A stretch of DNA of 64,000 nt from Paraburkholderia kururiensis JCM 10599 = LMG 19447 (GTDB taxonomy: Bacteria; Pseudomonadota; Gammaproteobacteria; Burkholderiales; Burkholderiaceae), in the NCBI RefSeq assembly GCF_003986935.1, contig NZ_RJZE01000018.1, positions 1 to 64,000 of the forward strand, given 5' to 3'. The notes beneath the pieces were generated by a model, which was not told where the DNA came from, searched no databases, and worked only from the letters and a program-made list of their open reading frames with translations. The position numbers were made by a program, and so were the translations under genes. Below are positions 34,599 to 45,612 of this stretch, one piece after another. Within the stretch, counting starts at the first letter, position 1. Each line of letters begins with the position of its first letter.

Positions 34599-35073
34599 GA
34601 TGGTTCGACAGTAGTCAAGGAAGGAATGCTGGTGTCGTGGGCGGCGGCGAGCGGAAGGCTTGCCGGCCCGGCGCCTCGCTCGGGGCGGGCGACACGGCCG
34701 CAGCCACGCATAACAGCGAGGCTCATCGGCACGCGCAACGCGACATTGTAACGAATCCGGGCGTCGTTTTTGACCCGGCAGCGGCGTTTTTGCCCATAAA
34801 GGCGGCACGCGGGATGGTTTCGCCGCCTTTGCGAGCGCCGGCCACGCGGCTTGCGTGCGGCCCGGTGCGGGCGCTTGCCGCGCCGTCGGCTCTGCGACGC
34901 GATGCAACGCGACGAGCCGCCGTCCCGCCACCCCGGGCAGCACCCGCCGCCGGCCACCTCGCCGCTCATGCCGCTCACGCCGCTCACGCGAAACGCCGCT
35001 GGATCAGGCCCCCGCCCGCCCTTTTGCAAAACGCTAGAATAGTCGTTTGCTTGCGGCTGAGGATCCTGCTCCC
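34599..35073. other. tyrB-uvrB intergenic region
   Basis: This 475-base divergent region shows no convincing gene. A -10-like TAGAAT lies at 35035-35040, 34 bases before uvrB, without a good -35. I found no CTG-N10-CAG LexA box here, unlike the SOS-regulated uvrB of E. coli. Confidence 0.4.
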
Positions 35074-37167
<2,094 letters not shown>

Positions 37168-37439
37168 GCGACGGAGCTGAGCCGACGCTTATGCCATGGC
37201 GCCGGCTGCCATCACCTGCCTTTCACTGTTGAGCCCGGGCTGTCTTGCCACCGCCTGATGTGTCCCGCGCGCTCGGGCATTGCTGCCGCCCGGGCTGTCT
37301 CGCCCGTCTCCCTTTCCAGAATGCTCGCTACTGCCACGCCGAAAAACGCGCGGCGGCTAGCGGGAAACCCTCCTGCCGTAAGGCTTTCATGACATTTCGA
37401 TTTGTTGATGGCGGGGAACGGTGATACACTCGCGCATGT

Positions 37440-37458
37440 ATTGAGAATTGTTCGCATT
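37440..37458. promoter_or_regulatory. Fur-box-like site upstream of ftrABCD
   Basis: ATTGAGAATTGTTCGCATT, reverse complement AATGCGAACAATTCTCAAT, resembles the beta-proteobacterial Fur box (GATAATGATAATCATTATC-type dyad). It is 83 bases upstream of ftrA. The remainder of the 373-base gap 37168-37540 shows no gene. Confidence 0.7.
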
Positions 37459-37540
37459 AGCGTTCTTGCATTAATGTGTTTTGTCTCAGCCTCGTAGATG
37501 CAGCCTCATGAAGGCAGCTTCATAAAAACAAGGAGTTTCG

Positions 37541-38098
37541 ATGCAGGTCTCATTTTTCGTGCGCGGCGGTGTCGCCGTTGCGGCAGCGGCTGCGCTTGCA
37601 ACGGCCGTCACGGCCCAAGCGGCCGAATACCCGATCGGCAAGCAGCAGATCCAGGGCGGTATGGAAATCGGCGCGGTCTATCTGCAACCAATCACGATGG
37701 AACCCGAAGGCATGATGCGCAAGGCGTCGGATTCGGACGTCCATCTGGAAGCCGATATCCATGCCGTGAAGAACAACCCGACGGGTTTTGCCGAAGGCGA
37801 CTGGATGCCGTACCTGCAGGTGCGCTACGAGCTCACGAAACCCGGCTCGGCCTACGCGCAGAAGGGCGACCTGATGCCGATGGTGGCGAGCGACGGTCCG
37901 CACTATGGCGACAACGTCAAGCTGGCGGGCCCGGGCAAGTACCACCTGACGATCTACGTCGAACCGCCGATGCAGTCCGGCCACATGGCGTTCGGCCGCC
38001 ACGTCGACAAGGAAACGGGTGTCGGCCCGTGGTTCAAGCCTTTCACGCTCCAGTACGACTTCACGTACGCGGGCATCGGGAAGAAGGGCGGTTACTGA
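37541..38098 (+). CDS. ftrA: Periplasmic iron-binding protein, P19/FtrA family
   Basis: A 185-residue exported protein (signal peptide ending near AQAA). The mature part matches P19/Tpd proteins: GGMEIGAVYLQPITMEPEG, the acidic-His segment SDVHLEADIHAVKNN and the C-terminal SGHMAFGRHVDKETG, which hold the Glu, Met and His metal ligands. P19-type proteins bind Cu and Fe and feed ferrous iron to the FTR1 permease. It is first in a four-gene operon (ftrABCD) under a Fur-like site. Confidence 0.92.
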   Translation: MQVSFFVRGGVAVAAAAALATAVTAQAAEYPIGKQQIQGGMEIGAVYLQPITMEPEGMMRKASDSDVHLEADIHAVKNNPTGFAEGDWMPYLQVRYELTKPGSAYAQKGDLMPMVASDGPHYGDNVKLAGPGKYHLTIYVEPPMQSGHMAFGRHVDKETGVGPWFKPFTLQYDFTYAGIGKKGGY

Positions 38099-38187
38099 TT
38101 GGATGGCAGCATCCGGGCGAGTTCGCTTAACCGCGGCCTCGCCCGGCAAGAGTCGTTCGCGCGTCACGCTTTGCTCAGGAAAAGTCG

Positions 38188-38520
38188 ATGGGAATCAACA
38201 GAAAGATCGTTTGGGTCGCGCTGGCGGCGATGATGGCGGGCACTGCCTATGCGGAAGATCTGCCCACCTTCAAGCTGGAAATGGCGGACGGCAAGCTGAA
38301 CCCCGCGCGCATCGAGGTGCCGGCGGGCAAGCGCATCAAGATCGAGGTGCGTAACACGGGCAAGGGCGCCGCCGAGTTCGAGAGCGTGCAACTGCGCAAG
38401 GAAAAGGTGCTGGCTCCCGGCGCCGATTCGTTCGTCGTGATCGCGCCGCTGTCGCCCGGCGAATACAAGTTTTTCGACGACTTTCATCAGCAGGCGCAGG
38501 GCGTGATCGTCGCGAAGTAA
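38188..38520 (+). CDS. ftrB: Cupredoxin-domain protein of the ferrous iron transporter
   Basis: A 110-residue periplasmic protein with a signal peptide (cleavage near AYA). It has a cupredoxin_1-like fold: KLNPARIEVPAGKRIKIEVRN, EFESVQLRKEKVLAPG and the C-terminal SPGEYKFFDDFHQQAQG. The usual copper Cys is not evident, as in known FtrB proteins. It is thought to oxidise Fe(II) or relay electrons for uptake by FtrC. Located between ftrA and ftrC. Confidence 0.88.
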   Translation: MGINRKIVWVALAAMMAGTAYAEDLPTFKLEMADGKLNPARIEVPAGKRIKIEVRNTGKGAAEFESVQLRKEKVLAPGADSFVVIAPLSPGEYKFFDDFHQQAQGVIVAK

Positions 38521-38561
38521 TCGCGCGGTTGCAGCGAAGCAAAGCAGCAGGAGAATTTTCG

Positions 38562-39404
38562 ATGGGTCAGATTCTGTTCGTCGTGTGGCGGGAGAGCGTC
38601 GAGGCGCTGCTCGTCGTGGGCATTCTCTATGCGTGGCTGAAAAACGGCGACGAAGACGCGCAGCGCGGCATCCCGTATCTGTGGACGGGCGTCGGTCTGG
38701 GCGTGCTAGCGGCCGTGGCGCTCGGCGCGGCGCTCGTGGGCTTCACGGAGGTGCTCTCCGGCGACGCGCAGGACTATTTCCAGACCGCGATGGTGCTCAT
38801 TGCGTGCGTGCTGATCGTGCAGATGGTGCTCTGGATGAAAAAGCACGGCCGCACGCTCAAGCGCGACATGGAACAGTCGCTGGCACTGAGCGCGCGCGAC
38901 TCGAACTGGTGGGGCGTCGCGGCGCTCGTGGCGCTCGCCATTGCACGCGAGGGTAGCGAGACCGTGATCTTCCTGTATGGCATTGGCTTCGGGCAGTCGG
39001 GTCACGTGGACGCGAGCCAGATTCTCGCGGTCGTGATTGGACTTGGGCTGGCGTTCCTCACGTTCTATCTGCTGCAACTGGGCGGCAAGGTGTTCTCGTG
39101 GCGCCACTTCTTCCGTGTCACCGAAATCATGCTGCTGTTCCTCGGTGCGGGTCTGTTCCAGACCGGCGTCGACAAGTTGATCGACAAGGAACTGCTGCCC
39201 ACGCTCGTGGACCAGGTCTGGAACACCTCGGCGTTGCTCGATGATTCGAGCACCTTCGGTTCGCTCGTCGCCACGCTGACCGGTTATCGCGCGCATCCCG
39301 CATTGATGAACCTGATCGCTTATGCCGTCTACTGGGGCGTGGTGTGGCTGCTCGTGCGCCGCGCGAGCCGTCAACCGCTCCAGACAGCGGGACGGCCGGC
39401 ATGA
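38562..39404 (+). CDS. ftrC: FTR1-family iron permease
   Basis: A 280-residue polytopic membrane protein with about seven helices. The two RExxE iron motifs are present: WRESVEALLVV (about 9-19) and IAREGSETVIFLYG (about 126-139). Family membership with yeast Ftr1 and bacterial EfeU is clear. ATG 38562 follows CAGGAGAATTTTCG; an earlier in-frame start at 38529 is less likely. Its stop overlaps the ftrD start by four bases (ATGA), indicating translational coupling. Confidence 0.93.
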   Translation: MGQILFVVWRESVEALLVVGILYAWLKNGDEDAQRGIPYLWTGVGLGVLAAVALGAALVGFTEVLSGDAQDYFQTAMVLIACVLIVQMVLWMKKHGRTLKRDMEQSLALSARDSNWWGVAALVALAIAREGSETVIFLYGIGFGQSGHVDASQILAVVIGLGLAFLTFYLLQLGGKVFSWRHFFRVTEIMLLFLGAGLFQTGVDKLIDKELLPTLVDQVWNTSALLDDSSTFGSLVATLTGYRAHPALMNLIAYAVYWGVVWLLVRRASRQPLQTAGRPA

Positions 39405-40822
39405 GCTGCGTTCCTGCCGGCACGACGCGCAGCGCTCGCGGCGGTCGGCTTGCTGCCGTCGGTCATTGGATGCAGCTCCACGGCGCGTTGATTCGCGGCA
39501 TCCAGTGGGTCGTGGTGGCGGTCTACGCGTTCCTGATTCTCGTGCCGGCCTTCACGCCGCTACCCGACGACACGGCGCATCTGTGGAACAACCTCACGCT
39601 CGCGGCGCAATTCGTGTTCTGGGGCATCTGGTGGCCGTTCGTGCTGCTCTCGATGGTGCTGCTCGGCCGCGTGTGGTGCGGCGTGCTGTGTCCCGAAGGC
39701 GCGCTCTCCGAATTCGCGAGCCGCTTCGGCCGCGGCCGCGCCATTCCGCACTGGATGCGCTGGGGCGGCTGGCCGTTCGTCGCCTTCGGGCTCACTACCA
39801 TCTACGGGCAGATGGTGAGCGTCTATCAGTATCCGAAAGCCGTGCTGCTCGTGCTGGGCGGATCGACGGTGGGCGCCATGGTGATCGGCGTGCTCTACGG
39901 ACGCGAGAAGCGGGTGTGGTGCAAGTACCTGTGTCCGGTCAATGGTGTGTTCTCGCTGCTCGCGCGGCTGGCACCGTTTCACTACAAGGTCGACGAAGAC
40001 GCGTGGCGACGCTCGTACAAGGCCGGCGAGCATGGGCACCGCGTGATTCCCGTGAATTGCGCGCCGCTTGTGCCGCTGCGCAACATGAAGGGGGCCGCCG
40101 CGTGTCACATGTGCGGTCGCTGCAGCGGGCACCGCGATGCGATCGAATTGACGTGGCGTTCGCCGTCGAACGAAATCGTGCAGCTTGGCGACCGGCAGGC
40201 GAGTGCATGGGACACGGCGCTCGTACTGTACGGTCTGCTTGGCATTGCGATTGGCGCGTTTCACTGGACGGCATCGACGTGGTTCGTCGATCTCAAGCAG
40301 TTCTTTGCGACGTGGCTGGTCGATCGCGACATCACATGGCCGCTCGAAACCAACGCGCCGTGGTTCCTGTTCACGCATTACCCCGAGCAGAACGATGTGT
40401 TCTCGTGGCTCGACGGCACGATGGTGATCGGCTATATCCTCGCGACGGGGTTGGTCTACGGCACGGCGCTGCTCGCGTTGCTGTCGGCGGGGACGCGCAT
40501 GCTCGGTCGTTTCCAGGCCACACGTCTTCATCACCTGGTGCAGGCGTTGATTCCGCTCGCGGGCGCGGGCGTGTTCCTCGGCCTCTCGGCAACGACGCTT
40601 TCGCTGCTGCGCGCCGAGCACGTACCGCTCTGGTGGGCGTCGGATCTGCGCATCGCGATTCTTGCCGTCTCCAACGCCTGGAGCGCGTGGCTGGCCTGGC
40701 TCGTGACGCGCCGCTACAGCGCAAACCTCTTGCAGCGTGGCGCTGCCATGCTGTGGTTCATCGCGGCGCTCGCCGTCGTCGACAGCGCGTGGTGGCTGAT
40801 GTTCTGGGGCTGGGCGCGGTGA
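39401..40822 (+). CDS. ftrD: Membrane [4Fe-4S] ferredoxin-like protein of the iron importer
   Basis: A 473-residue polytopic protein with cysteine motifs for Fe-S clusters: WCGVLCPEGALSEF, WCKYLCPVNGVFSLL and CHMCGRCSGH. It resembles NapH/CcoG-type polyferredoxins and matches FtrD of Bordetella and Burkholderia FtrABCD systems, where it is thought to accept electrons from iron oxidation. Start ATG 39401 overlaps the ftrC stop; an upstream start at 39344 is within ftrC. Roughly eight to ten membrane helices are visible. An intrinsic terminator lies about 145 bases downstream. Confidence 0.9.
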   Translation: MSCVPAGTTRSARGGRLAAVGHWMQLHGALIRGIQWVVVAVYAFLILVPAFTPLPDDTAHLWNNLTLAAQFVFWGIWWPFVLLSMVLLGRVWCGVLCPEGALSEFASRFGRGRAIPHWMRWGGWPFVAFGLTTIYGQMVSVYQYPKAVLLVLGGSTVGAMVIGVLYGREKRVWCKYLCPVNGVFSLLARLAPFHYKVDEDAWRRSYKAGEHGHRVIPVNCAPLVPLRNMKGAAACHMCGRCSGHRDAIELTWRSPSNEIVQLGDRQASAWDTALVLYGLLGIAIGAFHWTASTWFVDLKQFFATWLVDRDITWPLETNAPWFLFTHYPEQNDVFSWLDGTMVIGYILATGLVYGTALLALLSAGTRMLGRFQATRLHHLVQALIPLAGAGVFLGLSATTLSLLRAEHVPLWWASDLRIAILAVSNAWSAWLAWLVTRRYSANLLQRGAAMLWFIAALAVVDSAWWLMFWGWAR

Positions 40823-40966
40823 TGGAGCGGAGCGCGTAGGGCGCTAGAGACGCTGTCCGCGCTCAGGGCAACTCGCTGGCATTGCCAGGATTGCATCGCT
40901 CGGCTTCGAACCCTTTCGACGGACCGTGGGCGCGCGAACAACGTGGCGCTGAAGAAGTTCAGAAAG

Positions 40967-41001
40967 AGCCGCAGGAAGGTACGTACCTCCTGCGGCTTTT
41001 T
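40967..41001 (+). terminator. Intrinsic terminator downstream of ftrABCD
   Basis: AGCCGCAGGA and TCCTGCGGCT form a 10-bp stem with the inner palindrome GGTACGTACC, followed by TTTTT. The surrounding region 40823-41225 shows no gene. It ends in two copies of GTGACTATTT near 41207-41225, at the hemP stop. Confidence 0.8.
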
Positions 41002-41225
41002 GCCGATTGAATGGTTGTTGCCATGTCCAACCGTCGAGCGCCTTGATGGCTCGACGGCGACGCAGAGGGAACCAAAAAAGCGGCCTGGCTGGCTGCGACG
41101 GTTGATGTGTGTTTGCGCGAAGGGGTCTGGTATCCGTGCAAAACCGTCGTGACTGGCTAATGCCTAACACCTCTCGAGGAGGTGGTCCCCACAATACCCT
41201 GTGCTATTCCGTGACTATTTGGTGA

Positions 41226-41486
41226 CTATTTCGTGAGAATCAGCTTGCCGAGACGCGTGGCGCGCAGCTGGTACGTCTCGCCGTTGTGCGTGATGCTGAC
41301 GTGGCTGCGTCCCTGCAATAGCGTTTCGCTGCTCACGACGCGGTCGCTTGCGGCCGCCCGGCCTTTCGTTTCTGCGGGGCCATTTGCCGCCGTCGTGATG
41401 GCCTTCTGACGGTCCCCGGCGAGCGTGCTCGCCGTGATGGTGGGACGGCGCGGGCCGCTGGTGGAAGAGCGCGTCATGTCATTCAT
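41226..41486 (-). CDS. hemP: Hemin uptake protein HemP
   Basis: An 86-residue protein whose C-terminal half carries the HemP signature: VVSSETLLQGRSHVSITHNGETYQLR followed by TRLGKLILTK (two adjacent pieces). The N-terminal half is polar and Thr/Ser/Ala-rich. HemP proteins sit at the head of heme-uptake regulons and in Burkholderia act as regulators needed for heme-receptor expression. A Fur-box-like site lies 36 bases upstream of the start. No hmu transport genes are in the window. Confidence 0.9.
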   Translation of the reverse strand: MNDMTRSSTSGPRRPTITASTLAGDRQKAITTAANGPAETKGRAAASDRVVSSETLLQGRSHVSITHNGETYQLRATRLGKLILTK

Positions 41487-41521
41487 TGCGTCACCGCGTG
41501 TTGATTTGTTGAGTTGATTCT

Positions 41522-41542
41522 AAATGATAATGGTTCGCATTT
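41522..41542. promoter_or_regulatory. Fur-box-like site upstream of hemP
   Basis: AAATGATAATGGTTCGCATTT carries the ATGATAATnnTTCGCAT arms of Fur sites and lies directly upstream of hemP in an AT-rich patch. Confidence 0.8.
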
Positions 41543-41632
41543 CCTAGTCTAATGAATTGATTGAAACCGAATGTCGATAGGCATGGTTCATCGTGATGGG
41601 CGCCCGCATGACGCCCCGCCCAGTCCGCTCGT

Positions 41633-42139
41633 TTAGTGCACCGAATCCGGTTCGCCGCCGCCCAGCATGTACTGGCGGATCAGCCGTACCGTATCGATGT
41701 CCGATTCCCGATACGCCGACTTCACGATCTCCTCCGTCTGCCGCGAATCCGCGTCGAGCGCGGCGGGGAGGGTGGTGCGGTACTCGAAGCGCAGGAACAG
41801 TTGCAGCTCGTCGGGCTGCTCGATGGTCATGGTGAGCGAGCCGCCCACGTGCGCTTCCGTTGCGAGGATGTCGTAACGGACGCTCTCGTTGGGCACGAGC
41901 GTGACACGGTCGCGCACCGTGGCGTGCCCGTAGTGCAGTTCGCGTTCCAGCGTGCTTTCGGTGCGCGACAGGATGGTGCAGCTGTCCAGTCCGAGCACGA
42001 ACAGTTGCGGTTGTTCGGCACGCAGCACCAGACCGTCCCATAACTGTTCGCGCGTCATCGTATCGACGAACGGGTTCAGCGGGTCGTTTACCTGGATCAG
42101 ATGTTCGAAGTTCAAAACTGCGGTTTCCTCTAAAGACAC
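41633..42139 (-). CDS. SRPBCC/DUF1857-family protein
   Basis: A 168-residue protein with the DUF1857 (AtaL-like) pattern: FEHLIQVNDPLNPFVDTMTREQLWDGL, ESVRYDI and a C-terminal SRQTEEIVKSAYRESDIDTVRLIR. The fold is a START/Bet v1-like ligand-binding cup. Homologues occur in biosynthetic and uncharacterised settings, and no ligand can be assigned. It lies 80 bases after the OsmC gene on the same strand and may be co-transcribed. Confidence 0.85.
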   Translation of the reverse strand: MSLEETAVLNFEHLIQVNDPLNPFVDTMTREQLWDGLVLRAEQPQLFVLGLDSCTILSRTESTLERELHYGHATVRDRVTLVPNESVRYDILATEAHVGGSLTMTIEQPDELQLFLRFEYRTTLPAALDADSRQTEEIVKSAYRESDIDTVRLIRQYMLGGGEPDSVH

Positions 42140-42219
42140 GCGGCGTAAAGCGGATTCATGCGACCTCGTGCAGCCTTACGCGGCTTTACGCGGCTTTACG
42201 CGCGGCGCTAAAAAAGGCC

Positions 42220-42618
42220 TCAAGCCGCGGCGAGTCCCGTGCGGATCGCGATCGGCCGGCTGAGCACCTTGTGCACCGGACAGGCATTGGCGATCTGCAA
42301 CAGCCGTTCCCGCTGCTCGTCGGACAGATTGCCTTCAAGGACGATCTGCCGGTCGATGGTCGAGCCACTGTCGCCGGTTTCGAGCGAGAGCTTTACACGC
42401 ACGTTTTCGAGCGGCCAGCCCTTGCGTTCGGCGTACATCTTCAACGTGATCGACGTGCAGGCACCGAGGCTCGATAGCAGCAGCGCGAAAGGCGCGGGGC
42501 CGCGGTCGCCGCCGCCCGCCGATGCGGGTTCATCGGCGAGCCACGTGTGCGTGCCGTCGTCGAAGAAAACCTGAAAGGGCTCCGGGCCGGTGTGGGCGGT
42601 GACTACAGTGTCTGCCAT
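42220..42618 (-). CDS. OsmC-family peroxiredoxin-like protein
   Basis: A 132-residue OsmC/Ohr-family protein. The two conserved cysteines are in SLGACTSITLKMYAERKGW and ANACPVHKVL, the pair that reduces organic hydroperoxides. The sequence is closer to the YhfA-like general OsmC group than to Ohr. It probably protects against peroxide or processes electrophiles. It sits between DUF1857 and pirin genes on the reverse strand. Confidence 0.9.
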   Translation of the reverse strand: MADTVVTAHTGPEPFQVFFDDGTHTWLADEPASAGGGDRGPAPFALLLSSLGACTSITLKMYAERKGWPLENVRVKLSLETGDSGSTIDRQIVLEGNLSDEQRERLLQIANACPVHKVLSRPIAIRTGLAAA

Positions 42619-42716
42619 GCGCGTTTTCCTGAAAACGGTAACGGGGCGCGCCGCGGGCGCGGCGAGCCCCTATTGTGACGGAAAGTGCTGCGGCTTGCGG
42701 CGCTCGCGCACGGCGC

Positions 42717-43589
42717 TCAGTGTGCGATCTGCCCCATGCGGCCGGCCTGGTAGTCGAATACTGCCTGGCGGATTTCATCTTCGGTGTTCATCACGAAGGG
42801 ACCGTAGCGCACCACCGGCTCGTTGAGCGGCACGCCGCCGATCAGCAGCACATCGAGCGGTTCGTCGCCTGCGGCGAGCGTCACCGCGTCGCCGTCGTTG
42901 CCGAAGATCACCATCTGCTGCGCGCCGATTTCCTGACCGTCGGCGCCGTAGCGCCCCATTCCCGACAGCGCGTAGGCGAACACGCGATACTCGCGCGGCA
43001 CCGGCTGCTCGATGCGCGCGCCTGGCTGCAGCGTGTAGTGCTGGTACAGGATCGGCGTGCGCGTTTCGATGGCCGCCTTCACGCCGAGCGCCTCGCCCGC
43101 AATCACCCGCACGCGCACTTTGCCGTCCGCGGAGGTCGCCACGGGAATGCGCGCCGACGGAATCTCCTGGTAGCGCGGCGCGATCATCTTGTCTGTGCGC
43201 GGCAGGTTCACCCAAAGCTGCAGCCCGTGCACGCGCCCGCCGCGGCGCGTGAATTCCTCACCCGGCATCTCGCTGTGCACGACGCCCGCGCCTGCGGTCA
43301 TCCATTGCACGTCGCCGGGCCGTAGCGTGCCCGAATGCCCGGCCGAATCCTTGTGGCCGAATTCGCCTTCGAGCATGTAGGTCACGGTTTCGAAGCCACG
43401 ATGCGGATGGTCCGGCGCGCCACGGGCTTCGCCCGGCGCGTAGTCGACCGGTCCCATTTCGTCGAGCAGCAGGAACGGGTCGAAGTCCATCAACATGCGT
43501 GTGGGAAACGGGCGGTGGACGATGAAGCCGCCGCCCTCGGTCGTGCGAACAGCGGGATGCGTGCGTTCGATCGTGCGTGTCGTGGTCAT
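42717..43589 (-). CDS. Pirin-family protein
   Basis: A 290-residue bicupin. The N-terminal metal site is visible as DHPHRGFETVTYMLEGEFGHKDS with further ligands in the TAGAGVVHSE block, and the C-terminal cupin is more degenerate. Bacterial pirins are iron proteins; some have quercetinase activity and others modulate metabolism. It is divergent from a LysR regulator 125 bases away, the classic arrangement in which the regulator controls the divergent gene. Confidence 0.92.
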   Translation of the reverse strand: MTTTRTIERTHPAVRTTEGGGFIVHRPFPTRMLMDFDPFLLLDEMGPVDYAPGEARGAPDHPHRGFETVTYMLEGEFGHKDSAGHSGTLRPGDVQWMTAGAGVVHSEMPGEEFTRRGGRVHGLQLWVNLPRTDKMIAPRYQEIPSARIPVATSADGKVRVRVIAGEALGVKAAIETRTPILYQHYTLQPGARIEQPVPREYRVFAYALSGMGRYGADGQEIGAQQMVIFGNDGDAVTLAAGDEPLDVLLIGGVPLNEPVVRYGPFVMNTEDEIRQAVFDYQAGRMGQIAH

Positions 43590-43714
43590 CGATATGTCAC
43601 CTCAAAAAAGGGGGAATAGCGTTATTTCTGAAACACCCGGCTATTATAGGAACGGTCTTTACGGCCTTCAGCCGCCCTGCGCGCAATGGATTGTCCTGCT
43701 CATGGAACAATGAG

Positions 43715-44755
43715 ATGAAGATCGATTCCCATAACCTGAATGACCTGATGTACTTCTCGCAGGTCGTGGAGCACGGCGGCTTTTCCGCGGCGGAACGCGT
43801 GCTCGGCATTTCGAAGTCGCGGCTCTCGCGCCGGCTTTCCGAACTGGAGGCGTCGCTCGGCGTGCGCCTCTTGCAGCGCTCTACGCGCAAGCTCGCGTTG
43901 ACCGAGGCCGGGCAATTGTTCTACGGACACTGCCAGGCCATGCTGAGCGAGGCGCAGGCGGCCGTGAACGTGGTGCAGTCGCTGCGTGCCTCGCCGCGCG
44001 GGACGGTGCGGGTGAGCGTGCCGGTCACGCTTTCGCAGACCATTCTGTCGCGCGCCATTCCGGACTTCATGATTCGTTATCCGGAAGTGCGCGTGGTGAT
44101 GCGCGTGACCAATCGCGTGGTCGATCTCTTCGAAGACTCGGTCGACGTCGCGTTGCGCGTGCGCTCGGACCCTCCTGAGAACGCCAACATCGTCGTGCGG
44201 CCGCTGTGGCGAACCGAGCAGATGCTGGTGGGCGCGCCGAGTCTCTTGAGCCAGAACGCGCCGCCGCTCACGCCTGCGGATCTCTCGCGTTTCGACACGC
44301 TCGACACGCCGACCACCGATGGCCGTCACATGTTCCAGCTCATCGCACCGGACGGCACGCGCCACACTCACGAGCACGAACCGCGCCTCATCACGGCGGA
44401 TCTGTCGACCATCCGCGAAGCGGCGCTCTCGGGTCTTGGCATCGCTGCGTTGCCGGAGATGATGTACGGCGCGGCGCTGCGAACAGGCAAGCTTTCGCCG
44501 GTGATGCCGGGCTGGACCCTGCCGACGCCGCAGCTCTACGCTGTCTTCCTCTCGCGCCAGGGGATGGTGCCTGCGGTACGCGCGTTCGTCGATTACCTCG
44601 TCGAAGTGCTCGGCACGAGCGATGCCCACGGCGAGTGTCCTCTGCACGAGGACGTGATGGCTGCGGCCGCGGCGAACGCGGCGGCCAGTCGGGACAGTGC
44701 GCGTGCGGCGGCGGGTGAACATGCAAGCGCGAAGCCTAAGACCGAGGTGGCATAA
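43715..44755 (+). CDS. LysR-family transcriptional regulator
   Basis: A 346-residue regulator with the N-terminal winged helix (LNDLMYFSQVVEHGGFSAAE, SKSRLSRRLSELEASLGVRLLQRSTRKL) and a C-terminal LysR substrate domain (about 95-300). An Ala-rich tail of about 35 residues follows. ATG 43715 matches the family start; in-frame sequence reaches back to 43577. It probably responds to a small effector and controls the divergent pirin gene. The downstream gap 44756-45174 shows only a terminator. Confidence 0.92.
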   Translation: MKIDSHNLNDLMYFSQVVEHGGFSAAERVLGISKSRLSRRLSELEASLGVRLLQRSTRKLALTEAGQLFYGHCQAMLSEAQAAVNVVQSLRASPRGTVRVSVPVTLSQTILSRAIPDFMIRYPEVRVVMRVTNRVVDLFEDSVDVALRVRSDPPENANIVVRPLWRTEQMLVGAPSLLSQNAPPLTPADLSRFDTLDTPTTDGRHMFQLIAPDGTRHTHEHEPRLITADLSTIREAALSGLGIAALPEMMYGAALRTGKLSPVMPGWTLPTPQLYAVFLSRQGMVPAVRAFVDYLVEVLGTSDAHGECPLHEDVMAAAAANAAASRDSARAAAGEHASAKPKTEVA

Positions 44756-45085
44756 CGCCACAGCTGCACGCTGCATGCGCAGCCGTCAATGTCGCGAGGC
44801 CACGCGCAGCAGGCCTTTTCGCCGGCGCTCATTTCTTTTGTCATTTAAGCGTCGCCGGCAATCACTTCTTTCAATTGCTCGATGCTTGAATGCGCGCGGC
44901 ACGAGGCCTATATTGAGGGTGCCTTTCGCCAAGCCTGTTGCTTGAGCGGGAGTTGATGGCAGCTATCATAGCGAGCCTTCTAGGGCAGAGCACAACCGTG
45001 GCAATCACGGCACGTTGCATGCGTTCGCGCCAGCCACGTCAATGGCTGACGAGTCCGCCGCCCGAATGCGCCGCGTGCGCACGAA

Positions 45086-45118
45086 AAAAGGCCTTCATCT
45101 GACGATGAGGGCCTTTTA
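45086..45118. terminator. Bidirectional intrinsic terminator
   Basis: AAAAGGCCTTCATC and GATGAGGGCCTTTT form a long stem with T-runs on both sides. It ends the tonB-exbB-exbD operon on the reverse strand, 57 bases after exbD, and can stop read-through from the LysR gene. Confidence 0.8.
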
Positions 45119-45174
45119 CTTTCTGTGGGCTCGTTACGTGTTGAGCAGATGTATCGCTTCGATTCAGTGTGCGT

Positions 45175-45594
45175 TTAGCGCGCGTTCGGATCCGTCACGA
45201 AACCGATCTTCGTCAACCCGCCCGCCTGCGCGGCGGACATCACCTGCGCCACTTTCTCGTAGGGCACCTTGCGGTCGGCGTTCAGATGCAGTTCGGGCTG
45301 CGGCTGCTGTTGGGCCGCGGCCGCGATCTTCGCGCGTAACGTGTCGAGATCCACCGGCGTCTTGTCCCACACGATCGTGCCGTCGGCCTGCACCGACACA
45401 CTCACTTGCGCAGGCTTCGTCTCTTCTTTCTGGCTGCTCGCATGCGGCAGGTCGATCTTCACGGCGTGACGGATCACGGGAATGGTGACCATGAAGACGA
45501 TCAGGAGAACCAACATGACGTCGACGAGCGGCGTCATGTTGATCTCGTTCATCAGGCCGTCGTCATCGTCGGCGGCGAAGGGGCTCATTGCCAT
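45175..45594 (-). CDS. exbD: Biopolymer transport protein ExbD
   Basis: A 139-residue ExbD/TolR protein. One N-terminal membrane segment carries the conserved Asp in INMTPLVDVMLVLLIVFMVT (about 17-36), followed by a periplasmic domain ending LTKIGFVTDPNAR. With ExbB it converts the proton gradient into energy for TonB. It is the last gene of tonB-exbB-exbD, 18 bases after exbB. Confidence 0.93.
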   Translation of the reverse strand: MAMSPFAADDDDGLMNEINMTPLVDVMLVLLIVFMVTIPVIRHAVKIDLPHASSQKEETKPAQVSVSVQADGTIVWDKTPVDLDTLRAKIAAAAQQQPQPELHLNADRKVPYEKVAQVMSAAQAGGLTKIGFVTDPNAR

Positions 45595-45612
45595 GGGATG
45601 CCTCGCCTCTCG

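Noticed and set aside
34599..35073. SOS box in front of uvrB
   Set aside because: No CTG-N10-CAG palindrome with a TA-rich core is present in the intergenic DNA.
40823..41225. A GGCTTCGAACCC segment that resembles a tRNA T-arm after ftrD
   Set aside because: No matching acceptor or anticodon arms could be found around it on either strand.
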